64,000 nt of DNA from an uncultured Algibacter sp. (lineage in GTDB: Bacteria; Bacteroidota; Bacteroidia; Flavobacteriales; Flavobacteriaceae). The position numbers were made by a program, and so were the translations under genes. This document shows, piece after piece, positions 17,455-26,771 of the stretch. The DNA is taken from positions 1-64,000 of the forward strand of contig NZ_CANMAU010000001.1 of NCBI RefSeq assembly GCF_947495925.1, in the 5' to 3' direction. The notes beneath the pieces are model-generated. The model saw nothing but the letters and a program-made list of their open reading frames with translations. It searched no databases and was not told the DNA's origin. The first letter of the stretch is position 1. Every line of letters starts with the position of its first letter.

Positions 17455-19095
17455 ATGGCGTCCCTAAATCCGCTTTCTGGTAGTTTAGATTTAAGAAAAT
17501 CAAAACACTTACTAAGACGAGCTACTTTTAATTATACTAAAGCACAATTAGAAGTGTTTACAGGCATGACAGCAGCTGGAGCCGTTAGTAGTTTAATCTC
17601 ACAAACAGCAAATATATTACCAGAACCTTACGACCCTCTTCCTGTAGAAGCTCCTGATGGATTTTGGACTTCTGCACCGGAATTACCAAACTCTTTTGAT
17701 GACCAGCCAAGAAAACGAGGCATAGTTACCGGCTGGTGGTGGTACAATGCCATGAATCAAATAAGTTTAAAACATAAATTATCGTTTTTTTTACATACAT
17801 GCTTTACTGTTGGTAAAGACGATGGTGTTGGTGCATCCACATATTTTTTCGACTACGTACGGTTATTAGATTTCCATGCCTTCGGAAACATTAAAACCTT
17901 GGCAAAAAAAATCACTTTGGATAATGGTATGTTAGATTATTTGGACAATACCCAAAACAACAAAAACAATCCAAATGAAAATTATGCCAGAGAATATTTA
18001 GAACTCTTCACTATTCTGGAGGGCAAACAAATTGGCCAAGGAAATTATACAAACTATACCGAAATTGATATTCAACAAGCTGCAAAGGTATTTTCTGGGT
18101 TTAGAATACAAGAAGACCGAAGCATTCTTGATCCAGATACAGGAATCCCTATGGGTTACGTAAATTCGGATTTGCACGATACAGATAATAAAACATTTAG
18201 CGCTGCCTTTGGTAATCAAATAATTACAGGAAGAAATCTTGAAGCAGATATATTTGGTGAGTTAAGTGATTTTGTTGAAATGGTATTCGCTCAACCAGAA
18301 ACTGCCAAATCGTATTGTAGAAAGTTATATCGATATTTTGTAAAAAGCACCTGGGACGAAGAAGTAGAAACAGATATTATTGCTCCATTGGCACAGCTAT
18401 TAATTGACAATAATTATGAAATCTTGCCAGTTGTACAAACACTTCTTTCGAGTGAACATTTTTATGATAGTGATGATAGTGATGCCACAGATGAAATTAT
18501 TGGCAGTATTATAAAAAGCCCTTTACAATTAGTCTCAGAGGTGTGTTCCGTATTTAATGTGTCATACCCTAATCCGAATACAGATGCCTTAAAATTTTAT
18601 AATGACTTTTTCTATAAGTTTATTCATAACTCCTATTTTAGAGCAGCAGGTATGGATTTTTATAACCCTGAGGTTGTTGCCGGTTATCCTGCGTACTACC
18701 AAGAACCAAATTTTGATAGACACTGGTTCTCTTCAAATACGATTATTGGAAGGTATAGACTTATTGAAAGCTTGGTTGAAGGCAAAAACACTATAAATTC
18801 AGGAGATATGTACGCATCACTGGATACTGTTCTCTTTGTGAAAAATCAAATCTCCAATGCCTCAGACCCCAATTTACTAATATCTGAAATGGCCGATTTA
18901 TTATATACTGAATCTATAGATACCGATAGAATAAATTATTTTAAAAGCTTTTTACTAGATCAAGGTTTTCCAGACTATTACTGGACAACTACATGGAACA
19001 GTTACTTAAGCAATAGTGATGATATTACGGTTAGAACTCGTTTAGATGCTCTTGTCATTGCCATGATTAATGCAGCTGAATTTCAATTAATGTAA
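17455..19095 (+). CDS. DUF1800 family protein
   Basis: The protein belongs to the DUF1800 family: it starts with the conserved LRKSKHLLRRATF segment and contains LDNGMLDYLDNTQNNKNNPNENYAREYLELFT, where families of this type carry their best-conserved Asn/Glu residues. It is 546 residues long with no recognisable signal peptide. DUF1800 genes almost always precede a DUF1501 gene, as here, with a three-base gap. The function is unestablished; co-occurrence suggests both act on one extracellular or envelope substrate. The ATG at 17455 begins directly after an A-rich tract and no earlier start fits. Confidence 0.9.
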   Translation: MASLNPLSGSLDLRKSKHLLRRATFNYTKAQLEVFTGMTAAGAVSSLISQTANILPEPYDPLPVEAPDGFWTSAPELPNSFDDQPRKRGIVTGWWWYNAMNQISLKHKLSFFLHTCFTVGKDDGVGASTYFFDYVRLLDFHAFGNIKTLAKKITLDNGMLDYLDNTQNNKNNPNENYAREYLELFTILEGKQIGQGNYTNYTEIDIQQAAKVFSGFRIQEDRSILDPDTGIPMGYVNSDLHDTDNKTFSAAFGNQIITGRNLEADIFGELSDFVEMVFAQPETAKSYCRKLYRYFVKSTWDEEVETDIIAPLAQLLIDNNYEILPVVQTLLSSEHFYDSDDSDATDEIIGSIIKSPLQLVSEVCSVFNVSYPNPNTDALKFYNDFFYKFIHNSYFRAAGMDFYNPEVVAGYPAYYQEPNFDRHWFSSNTIIGRYRLIESLVEGKNTINSGDMYASLDTVLFVKNQISNASDPNLLISEMADLLYTESIDTDRINYFKSFLLDQGFPDYYWTTTWNSYLSNSDDITVRTRLDALVIAMINAAEFQLM

Positions 19096-19098
19096 GCT

Positions 19099-20727
19099 AT
19101 GAAAAGAAGAAATTTTATAAAACTCTCGGCATCAGCTTCGGTCATTGGTTTAACACCTTTGCAAATACAAGCTGCACTAAAAACGTTTATGCCATATGTA
19201 GAATGTCCAGATATTTCAAATCGAAAACTGGTACTAATTAATTTGGCTGGAGGAAACGATGGCTTAAACACTGTAGTTCCATTAAACCAATACGATATAT
19301 ACAGTAATTTAAGACCGACCATAAAAGTTCCAATTTCAGGAACAAATAAATATATTAATTTAGATAGTTCTCTACCTGACAATCAACAAATAGGTCTAAA
19401 CCCAGCACTTAAAGGATTTAAATCGTTGTATGATAAAGGTTGGCTTCGTGTTTTACAGTCTGTAGGCTATCCTTCTCAAAACAGAGGTCATTTTACTTCA
19501 ACAGATTTATATCTAACAGGAAATGATGGAAATAGTCTTTTAAATGGAGAAGATACAGGCTGGATGGGGCGCTTTATGGAACATTACTATCCAGATTTAA
19601 TTGTAGAAACCTATCCGCTTGCTATAGAAATAGGTTCGAATAAAACTTCATTAGGTTTTCACGCCGAAGAAGCACATGGCTTATCAATTAACCTTACAAG
19701 GCAAGACCCTGCAGGTTTTTATTCCATTTTAAATGGGTTAGCAGGTGCTCCGCCTATAAATTTCCCAGACTCAGATTACGGAGAACAGCTAAAGTTTTTA
19801 ACCGATACGGATTCATTAACTAACACCTATGCACAATCTATTTCTAGCTCCTTTAACAAAGGCCGAAACGATGTGACTTATCCAGATTCTGATTTATCCA
19901 ATCAGTTAAAAACAGTGGCAAGATTAATAAGTGGAGATTTAGGTACAAAAATTTACATGGTTCGTATTTCAGGTTTTGACACACATGATGCACAAGTACA
20001 AGGCCCTGGAGATGCCATAGGAAAACATTATAATTTATTATCAAGACTATCTGACAGCGTTGAAGCCTTTATAAACGACTTAGAAGGTCAAAATTTAGCC
20101 GACGATGTTGTAGGCCTTACTTTTTCGGAGTTCGGTCGAAAAGCTGCTGAAAACGGAAATTTTGGAACAGATCATGGCGAAATTGCTCCTATGTTTGTTT
20201 TTGGAAAAGCAGTTAAAGGAGGTGTTTCTGGAAACAACCCAGATCTTAAGGAAGCTACCAGTATGAATAACTACCAGCTAAAGACTGTTCAATATGACTA
20301 TAGGCAGACCTTTGCTACACTTCTTCAAAATTTTCTTGGTGCTGATGATGCTGTGATTGACACCACATTTTTTAATCATACATCAAATGAAAGCTATAAT
20401 AATTTAAAAATAGAGGAGTTAATAAAAGGAACGTACGATATTTCCACTGGTTGTGTACCAAGAAGGCCCGCTGCTTTAGATGAAAATAAACTATGGTTAG
20501 TATACCCAAATCCATTCAGAGATACGGTTAATATTGCAGGAGTAAGTACAGCTGATACTATTTCATATAGAATATATAATGCTGCTGGGAGGCTTTTAAT
20601 TGAAAAAACCGATGCCTTAATTGATGGAAAGGTACGCTTAAACCTTTATAACTTAAGCAGTGGTATTTATTTTTTTGAAATTCTATCTGGAGCTAAAAAA
20701 GAAGTCCATAAGGTTGTCAAAATATAA
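19099..20727 (+). CDS. DUF1501 family protein with Tat-like signal and T9SS type A sorting domain
   Basis: DUF1501 proteins are sulfatase/alkaline-phosphatase-fold relatives. The N-terminus MKRRNFIKLSASAS carries twin arginines in an RRxFIK context, as in Tat signals. The body includes LVLINLAGGNDGLNTVVP, the family start motif, and GFDTHDAQV. The last 75 residues (from LVYPNPFRDTVNIAG to SGIYFFEIL...HKVVKI) form a T9SS type A C-terminal sorting domain. It should therefore be exported folded, then secreted or attached to the surface by the type IX system. It is translationally close to the DUF1800 gene. Confidence 0.9.
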   Translation: MKRRNFIKLSASASVIGLTPLQIQAALKTFMPYVECPDISNRKLVLINLAGGNDGLNTVVPLNQYDIYSNLRPTIKVPISGTNKYINLDSSLPDNQQIGLNPALKGFKSLYDKGWLRVLQSVGYPSQNRGHFTSTDLYLTGNDGNSLLNGEDTGWMGRFMEHYYPDLIVETYPLAIEIGSNKTSLGFHAEEAHGLSINLTRQDPAGFYSILNGLAGAPPINFPDSDYGEQLKFLTDTDSLTNTYAQSISSSFNKGRNDVTYPDSDLSNQLKTVARLISGDLGTKIYMVRISGFDTHDAQVQGPGDAIGKHYNLLSRLSDSVEAFINDLEGQNLADDVVGLTFSEFGRKAAENGNFGTDHGEIAPMFVFGKAVKGGVSGNNPDLKEATSMNNYQLKTVQYDYRQTFATLLQNFLGADDAVIDTTFFNHTSNESYNNLKIEELIKGTYDISTGCVPRRPAALDENKLWLVYPNPFRDTVNIAGVSTADTISYRIYNAAGRLLIEKTDALIDGKVRLNLYNLSSGIYFFEILSGAKKEVHKVVKI

Positions 20728-20763
20728 ATTCAGTTAAAATCTCTATGAGTAATTAAGAAGTTT

Positions 20764-21519
20764 ATGAAAACTCTAAAAACATTTTTTGGTTTAATCGCAT
20801 TTACAATTTTGATTTCTTCTTGTAATAGAAATTTACCAGAGGATTTCCTTTTTGGTAATTCTATTGAAAATGAGGACATAGAACAAAGATGGTGGATTTT
20901 AACGCATAAAAAGTATGAAAGCCCAGGAATATATCTTTATAACGAAACAACCTCGACTATTGAATTAGAACTTGAGTTACCCGAAAATTTAGAATCCCCT
21001 CATGCGCTGGCCTATGATGGAACATCTTTATGGGTTGGTGGAAATGGTGAAAACGAATCCATTTATGAGCTCAACCCTGAAACCGGAACCATTAGGTCCG
21101 AAATTAGAAACATAAGTACAGAAGGCATAGCTGTTCAAGATGAATATTTGTATTACTCCAATTTTAATAGCATTAACAAGATTGAAAAAAACGGCTCTCT
21201 TATTGAAGAAATACCAACAGACAACTCTACTTTAAATATTCCAGATATAGCAATTGATGGTAACAATCTATATTATTTACGCTATTCGGAAAATGAGTCT
21301 GTTATAAGACTAAATTTAAACAGTAAAATAGAACATACATTATCTGGGGTTGAAACAACAGGAACTTATTGTTTAGCCATTTTTAACAATGAAATAATCA
21401 CTGTAACTGCGCTAAATGAAATAAATCATAATATCCTACGCACAGGTCAATCTATCTCAACCAATGCTACAGAAATAAAAGGGTGGATTACTGCCATAGC
21501 TCCTTATTTTGATAAATAA
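20764..21519 (+). CDS. lipoprotein with beta-propeller-like repeats, unrecognised family
   Basis: The 251-residue protein has a lipoprotein signal with ILISSC. Segments such as SPHALAYDGTSLWVGGNGENESIYELNPETG, EGIAVQDEYLYYSNFNSINKI and DIAIDGNNLYYLRY look like NHL/propeller blades, so a small propeller is likely. No catalytic motif is seen. It starts 36 bases after the DUF1501 gene on the same strand and is probably co-transcribed with it. It ends 10 bases from the convergent argS stop, with no room for a separate terminator. Confidence 0.55.
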   Translation: MKTLKTFFGLIAFTILISSCNRNLPEDFLFGNSIENEDIEQRWWILTHKKYESPGIYLYNETTSTIELELELPENLESPHALAYDGTSLWVGGNGENESIYELNPETGTIRSEIRNISTEGIAVQDEYLYYSNFNSINKIEKNGSLIEEIPTDNSTLNIPDIAIDGNNLYYLRYSENESVIRLNLNSKIEHTLSGVETTGTYCLAIFNNEIITVTALNEINHNILRTGQSISTNATEIKGWITAIAPYFDK

Positions 21520-21529
21520 TCATCAAGTA

Positions 21530-23308
21530 TTACATTCTCTCTGGAACCTGAATACCTAGTACACTAAATGCACTTTTAATTGTTGCTGCCACTTTTTTGG
21601 AAAGTTGAATTCTAAAAGACTTTTCAATATCATTATCTGCTCCTAAAATAGATACATTTTGATAAAAAGAATTAAATGCTTTAACCAACTCATAGGTATA
21701 ATTAGCAATTAAGGCAGGACTATGATTATCTGCTGCATTTTGCATAACCTCAGGAAATAATTGAATTTGCTTAAGCAACTCCTTTTCTTTAGCCTGAAGC
21801 ACCAACCCTTCAAAACTTAAAGTTGTATTTAAATCTGCTTTTCTTAAAATAGATTGTATTCTCGCATAGGTATATTGAATAAACGGACCTGTGTTTCCTT
21901 GAAAATCTATCGATTCTTTTGGGTCAAATAAAATGCGTTTTTTGGGGTCTACTTTTAGAATATAATATTTTAACGCTCCCAAGCCAATTGTTCTGTAAAG
22001 CGCCTTTTTTTCTAATTCGGAATAGCCATCCAGTTTTCCTAATTCTTCAGAGATTTCTTCAGCTGTATTTGCCATATCATCAATCAAATCATCCGCATCC
22101 ACAACTGTACCTTCTCTACTTTTCATTTTTCCACTAGGTAAATCAACCATACCATAACTTAAATGGTATAAGTTATCGGCCCAATCAAAACCAAGCTTTT
22201 TCAAAATTAAGAATAAGACTTGAAAATGATAATCTTGTTCGTTTCCAACGGTATATACCATACCTCCAACATCAGGGAAATCTTTTATACGTTGTATAGC
22301 AGTTCCAATATCCTGGGTCATATATACTGCAGTTCCGTCAGCTCGTTGAACTATTTTTTTATCCAATCCTTCATCTGTTAAATCACACCAAACAGATCCA
22401 TCATTTTCTTTCTGGAATACACCAGATTTCAATCCTTCAGCAACAAATTCTTTACCTAACAAATAGGTATTACTCTCATAATACAGGGTATCAAAATCAA
22501 CTCCCAAATTTTTATACGTTTCACCAAAACCTTCATATACCCAACTATTCATTTTTTCCCAAAGCTCTACAGTACTTTTATCTCCCGCTTCCCATTTTAA
22601 AAGCATTTTTTGGGCTGCAATTAATAAAGGAGCGTTCTTCTTAGCATCTTCTTCACTGCTTCCCGCCTCTATTAAATCTTGGATCTGCTTTTTATATTCT
22701 TGATCAAATTTCACATAGTAGTTCCCTACTAACTTATCTCCTTTTAAACCAGTACTTTCAGGAGTTTCACCATTCCCAAATAAATCCCAAGCCAACATAC
22801 TCTTGCAAATATGTATGCCTCTATCATTAATAATTTGAGTTTTATAAACTTTCTTTCCAGAAGCTTTCAAAATTTCAGCAACACTATAACCTAAAAGGTT
22901 ATTTCTTACATGACCCAAGTGTAATGGCTTGTTTGTGTTTGGTGAAGAATACTCAACCATAATCGCCTTATCTTCAGGGTTTGGCTTCAAAAAGCCATAT
23001 GTCTCTTCATCTTTAATATCATTAAAGAATTCAATAAAATAGGAATCGTTTATTTCAATATTTAAAAACCCCTTAACTACATTAAAAGCTTTAACATCTT
23101 CCGCATGTTCTACCAAGTAATTACCAATCGTCTCACCTATTTGAACTGGATTCCCTTTTACAAAACGTAACATAGGAAAAACAACTAAAGTAATATCACC
23201 TGCAAATTCCTTTCTGGTTGCCTGAAATTCAACAGAATCAAGATCAATATTATATCCAGATTTTACAGCTTGTTTTACGTAATTTAATAGGGTTTCTTGC
23301 AGACTCAT
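21530..23308 (-). CDS. argS: arginyl-tRNA synthetase
   Basis: This class I synthetase charges tRNA-Arg. The HIGH motif is seen as HLGHVRNN within SSPNTNKPLHLGHVRNNLLG, the KMSK-like region is GKMKSREGT, and the C-terminal DALR anticodon-binding domain ends the protein with VLGIQVPERM. Its 592 residues are normal for the enzyme. The N-terminal additional domain (about 1-110) that contacts the tRNA D-loop is present. It stands alone, converging with the small lipoprotein gene and diverging from the sensor kinase gene. Confidence 0.97.
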   Translation of the reverse strand: MSLQETLLNYVKQAVKSGYNIDLDSVEFQATRKEFAGDITLVVFPMLRFVKGNPVQIGETIGNYLVEHAEDVKAFNVVKGFLNIEINDSYFIEFFNDIKDEETYGFLKPNPEDKAIMVEYSSPNTNKPLHLGHVRNNLLGYSVAEILKASGKKVYKTQIINDRGIHICKSMLAWDLFGNGETPESTGLKGDKLVGNYYVKFDQEYKKQIQDLIEAGSSEEDAKKNAPLLIAAQKMLLKWEAGDKSTVELWEKMNSWVYEGFGETYKNLGVDFDTLYYESNTYLLGKEFVAEGLKSGVFQKENDGSVWCDLTDEGLDKKIVQRADGTAVYMTQDIGTAIQRIKDFPDVGGMVYTVGNEQDYHFQVLFLILKKLGFDWADNLYHLSYGMVDLPSGKMKSREGTVVDADDLIDDMANTAEEISEELGKLDGYSELEKKALYRTIGLGALKYYILKVDPKKRILFDPKESIDFQGNTGPFIQYTYARIQSILRKADLNTTLSFEGLVLQAKEKELLKQIQLFPEVMQNAADNHSPALIANYTYELVKAFNSFYQNVSILGADNDIEKSFRIQLSKKVAATIKSAFSVLGIQVPERM

Positions 23309-23728
23309 TTCTTAAAGTATTTTAAGGCTGCAAAGATAACAAGATTTTTAAGTTTTATAAGAATTTAGTAAAAAGCTTAAATCTATAATACTCCGTATTC
23401 TTTGAGATTACAAAACCATACAAAAAACATATAAAACAACCGTGTATTTCATCGAAAAATACACCTTTTTTCCATGATATTTACCGTTCATCTATTCATC
23501 GGTTTTTTTGTTAATTTCTCTATATCCTTTCGTCTAATTTTTTGGTATTAAAACCCGTAAATTAGATTTTAACCAGCCTTTTTCCAACTTTTGTGTGGTA
23601 ATGCTATTAATTTCCATTTGTATGGAAAAAATAAACAAACTAACAGTCACAGCTTAACTAAGCCGTCTTACTTTCCCTCAAACTTAAGACTATTTCGCTT
23701 TTTTACGTTCGGTGATTTATTATGTTGT
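23309..23728. other. divergent intergenic region between argS and the sensor kinase gene
   Basis: About 420 bp have no credible gene if the kinase starts at 23729. The region contains the TATTTCATCGAAAAA element and two further TTCATC repeats (listed separately), plus an upstream extension of the kinase frame that lacks any protein-like character. Around 23535-23545 an AATTTTTTGG stretch resembles a -7 box, but I cannot fix the promoter. Confidence 0.55.
23445..23502 (+). promoter_or_regulatory. TTCATC repeat cluster upstream of the sensor kinase gene
   Basis: TATTTCATCGAAAAA (23445-23459), GTTCATCTATT (from 23487) and ATTCATCGG (to 23502) repeat the core TTCATC three times. The stretch ACCGTTCAT (23483-23491) also fits the half-site pattern known for LytTR-type regulators, though only one such half-site is present. 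The first element is identical to one upstream of the DUF1800 gene. This is a probable regulator-binding region. Confidence 0.45.
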
Positions 23729-25807
23729 ATGAGGAGAATAATTACTTATGTGATTGTATTATCTATGTCCTTTGGTTTTTCACAAACTAATGAGATAGAC
23801 AGTCTTGCTTTAGAACTTGCTTTTCAAAGTCAAGATTCGCTTAAAATAGATACTTCGATAAAACTTATTGAATCGTTATATGAAATTAATGATTACGATA
23901 GGGCTATGAAATATATTCTTGCTATTGAAAAGCTTTCTAATACATTAGATTATAATCATGCAACAGCTAAAATAGCTTATTACAAAGCTTTAATTTACGC
24001 AAAAAAAGGAGACTATATTAATGCTGTAAGCGGTTATGAAAAGTCCAAAAAGCTTTTTGTTTCTCTAAAGGACACCTTAAGTATCGCAAGGGTTAATAAT
24101 AGTATTGGGTTAATAGAAATAGAACGTGGCAACTACAAAAAAGGCCTAAAATACTCTATTAATGCCGTTAATGTACTGGAAAGAGGTCGTCTTAAAACTG
24201 AGCTTAATCTAGCCTACTCTAATCTAGCTAAAGCCTGCTATAACATTCAAGCTTTTGATGAGGCAACTGATTTTTATGAAAAAGCACTCCAAATACAAGA
24301 AGAGTTAAATGATTCTGAGGGTATTTACGAATCAAGCAGCAAATTAGCGGAGTTATATTCTAATAAAAAAGAGCACAGAAAAGCTATTGACTTTTATGAA
24401 AAAGTATTAGAAAGCAATATTTCGGTTAATGATTCCATCAAAGGTCGTATTTACACCAAATTAGGAAGTGAATATCTTCAGTTTAAAGATTATGATAAAG
24501 CCACAAAATATTTAGTTAAAGGCTATAATGTTAACACCAGAATAAAAAACAAAAGTGGTTTGCTAATGGCTTTAAATGGCTTAGGTGATTTAAATATTCA
24601 ACAAGGCAGATTAAAAACAGCTGAGAAACAACTCAGAAAATCTGGAGAATTTGCAAAGCAATTGAACAACAAAAAGGAATTATTAAAACATTATAAGTTG
24701 ATGAAATCTTTGGATTCCATTCGAAAGCGTTTTAATAGTGCCTTTACATGGCAGCGAAATTATTATGAATTACGTAATAGTTTGAAGCAGCAAGAGGTTT
24801 CTTTAAAACCCGATATGATTCTTCCAACAGAACCTGGGTTTGAATCACCTAGCATATCGGAAATAAAAAATGCAGAAGATAAAGCAATTATAACTCCTAA
24901 TACGAACCCCTTAGAATCTACATCTACTAAACAGCTAAATAAATTCAAAATTATTTTTTATGGTTTATTAGCAGCACTTGCCATTGTATCTACGTTTTTA
25001 GTTTTAATTTATTTAAAACGAAATAACAATATAAAGTATATGCAAGAACTTGAGGAGAAAAACATCAAGATTGAATTGCAAAATGAAGCCTTCCTTGAAC
25101 AAACTAAGCACTTAGAAAATGTTAATAATGTTAAGGATAAACTTTTTTCAATTGTTTCACATGATTTAAAAGATTCACTCTCTTCTATTAATGGTTTTAT
25201 AGATCTTTTAAAAGATGGTTCCTTATCTAGAGAAGAATTTGATAATTTAATTCCTGAATTAAGCGAAAATGCAAATAACGCATCCTTATTATTATTTAAC
25301 TTATTGAATTGGTCTAAATCTCAGATGCAGTCTTTAGAGCCTAAACCAAGTTTATTTGATATACAAGAAGTCTTTGAAAGTAAAGTAAGGTTAATTGAAC
25401 AACGTGCTGAGAACAAAGGGATTTCCATAGTTGATCATTCCTTGAGGGATTTCGCCTATGCAGATAGAAGCATGTTTGAAATTGTAATACAAAACCTACT
25501 AGCAAATGCTCTGAAATTCTGTAAAGCAGGAGACACTTTAACTGTTTCAAATCACATTAGTAATGGAAGTTGTATTGTTAGTGTTGCAGATACTGGTATT
25601 GGCATATCTAAACAAAACTTAGATAAGTTATTCAAGAGTAGTTCCTTTACAACCATGGGTACCGATAACGAGAAAGGTACTGGTTTGGGGCTTTCAATTT
25701 GTAAAGAGTTAGTAGAATTGAATAATGGTAAAATTTGGGTTGAAAGTACACAAGGTGTTGGTAGTACTTTTTATGTACAGCTACCTAAATCAAGACCTTC
25801 CTCTTAA
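23729..25807 (+). CDS. TPR-containing sensor histidine kinase
   Basis: I start at ATG 23729 (MRRIITYVIVLSMSFGFSQ), which gives a signal peptide; the track's extra 46 residues look like translated leader. The 692-residue protein has periplasmic TPR repeats (about 60-350, e.g. AYSNLAKACYNIQAFDEATDFYEKALQIQ), one membrane helix (about 405-428), a coiled coil, then the HisKA H-box SIVSHDLKDSL (His near 477). The HATPase follows, with N-box QNLLANALKF, VADTGIGI and GTGLGLSICKEL. The usual proline of the H-box (DLRxPL) is replaced by Ser. No receiver domain or response regulator gene is adjacent, so it is an orphan kinase. Confidence 0.9.
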   Translation: MRRIITYVIVLSMSFGFSQTNEIDSLALELAFQSQDSLKIDTSIKLIESLYEINDYDRAMKYILAIEKLSNTLDYNHATAKIAYYKALIYAKKGDYINAVSGYEKSKKLFVSLKDTLSIARVNNSIGLIEIERGNYKKGLKYSINAVNVLERGRLKTELNLAYSNLAKACYNIQAFDEATDFYEKALQIQEELNDSEGIYESSSKLAELYSNKKEHRKAIDFYEKVLESNISVNDSIKGRIYTKLGSEYLQFKDYDKATKYLVKGYNVNTRIKNKSGLLMALNGLGDLNIQQGRLKTAEKQLRKSGEFAKQLNNKKELLKHYKLMKSLDSIRKRFNSAFTWQRNYYELRNSLKQQEVSLKPDMILPTEPGFESPSISEIKNAEDKAIITPNTNPLESTSTKQLNKFKIIFYGLLAALAIVSTFLVLIYLKRNNNIKYMQELEEKNIKIELQNEAFLEQTKHLENVNNVKDKLFSIVSHDLKDSLSSINGFIDLLKDGSLSREEFDNLIPELSENANNASLLLFNLLNWSKSQMQSLEPKPSLFDIQEVFESKVRLIEQRAENKGISIVDHSLRDFAYADRSMFEIVIQNLLANALKFCKAGDTLTVSNHISNGSCIVSVADTGIGISKQNLDKLFKSSSFTTMGTDNEKGTGLGLSICKELVELNNGKIWVESTQGVGSTFYVQLPKSRPSS

Positions 25808-25825
25808 TGATTCAAGTTTAAAGGT

Positions 25826-26761
25826 TTAAGATTTTGGCAAAAACACTTCCGCCATCATACATCTTGCACTTCCACCTCCACATGCTTCAATAGTCTCCAA
25901 AGGACTTGATAATATGTTAGTGTACCTTTTAATAGTTTCTATTTGCGACTTCGTTAACGAATTATAGGCTGCCTGACTCATTATTAAATAAAGTTCATCC
26001 TGAGTTCCTTTAACCTGCAGCATATTACCTGCAAAGGTATTCACTTGACTTTCTGTAATATCAATAATTTCCTTACCATCTTCAACCAAATACTTAATCA
26101 CATTTTTGCGTTCCTTCTTATCATCAATACTACTCAGACAAATTATAGCAAAGTCTTCGCCCAAACACATCATGACGTTAGTATGATATATGGCCTTTCG
26201 TTCTCCATTAACAGTTTGATTTGACACAAACACTACAGGTGTATACTCAAAATCTTCACAAAACTCTATAAATAAATCTTCATCTGCGCGAGGGGAAATT
26301 GCACAATATGCTTTTCTATTAACTCGATCTAATATGACACTACCTGTCCCTTCTAAAAAAACATGCTCATCCTCCGCACTTGTATAGTCAACAATATTGT
26401 TAATTATAAAGCCTTTTTCTTCCAGAACATCCAATATATCTTCACGACGTTCTAATCGTCTGTTTTTAGCAAACATTGGGAACAAACCTACATCACCATT
26501 TTCATGAAAAGACACCCAGTTATTTGGAAATATAGAGTCTGGAGTATCTGTTTCTCTCGTATCCTCTACCACAATGACGTTTACACCAATAGCCTTTAAT
26601 TTTTCTACATAATTATCAAACTCCTTTTGAGCTATAACATTAACCGTTTCAGGCATCATATTATCCAATACTTTCTGATAGTAGTTGTTAACAGCAGTTT
26701 GTTCATTCATCCTAAAATTCACTGGACGAACCATCAATATTGTATTTGTAGTTTGTTGCAT
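25826..26761 (-). CDS. ctlX: CtlX-type citrulline ureidohydrolase (guanidino-group hydrolase)
   Basis: This 311-residue protein of the amidinotransferase/deiminase fold matches the CtlX (citrulline utilisation) type. Active-site elements are visible: FLEGTGSVILDR (acidic residue), YHTNVMMCLG (His) and GGGSARCMMAE (nucleophilic Cys near the C-terminus). CtlX of Francisella converts citrulline to ornithine, CO2 and ammonia; the substrate here is inferred from family resemblance. It starts 10 bases after its paralogue ends, in one transcript, and converges with the sensor kinase gene 18 bases away. Confidence 0.82.
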   Translation of the reverse strand: MQQTTNTILMVRPVNFRMNEQTAVNNYYQKVLDNMMPETVNVIAQKEFDNYVEKLKAIGVNVIVVEDTRETDTPDSIFPNNWVSFHENGDVGLFPMFAKNRRLERREDILDVLEEKGFIINNIVDYTSAEDEHVFLEGTGSVILDRVNRKAYCAISPRADEDLFIEFCEDFEYTPVVFVSNQTVNGERKAIYHTNVMMCLGEDFAIICLSSIDDKKERKNVIKYLVEDGKEIIDITESQVNTFAGNMLQVKGTQDELYLIMSQAAYNSLTKSQIETIKRYTNILSSPLETIEACGGGSARCMMAEVFLPKS

Positions 26762-26771
26762 ACTTTTAAAA

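Noticed and set aside
23591-23728. 46-residue N-terminal extension of the sensor kinase
   Set aside because: The extension is low-quality sequence with no signal peptide, whereas M47 begins a clean one.
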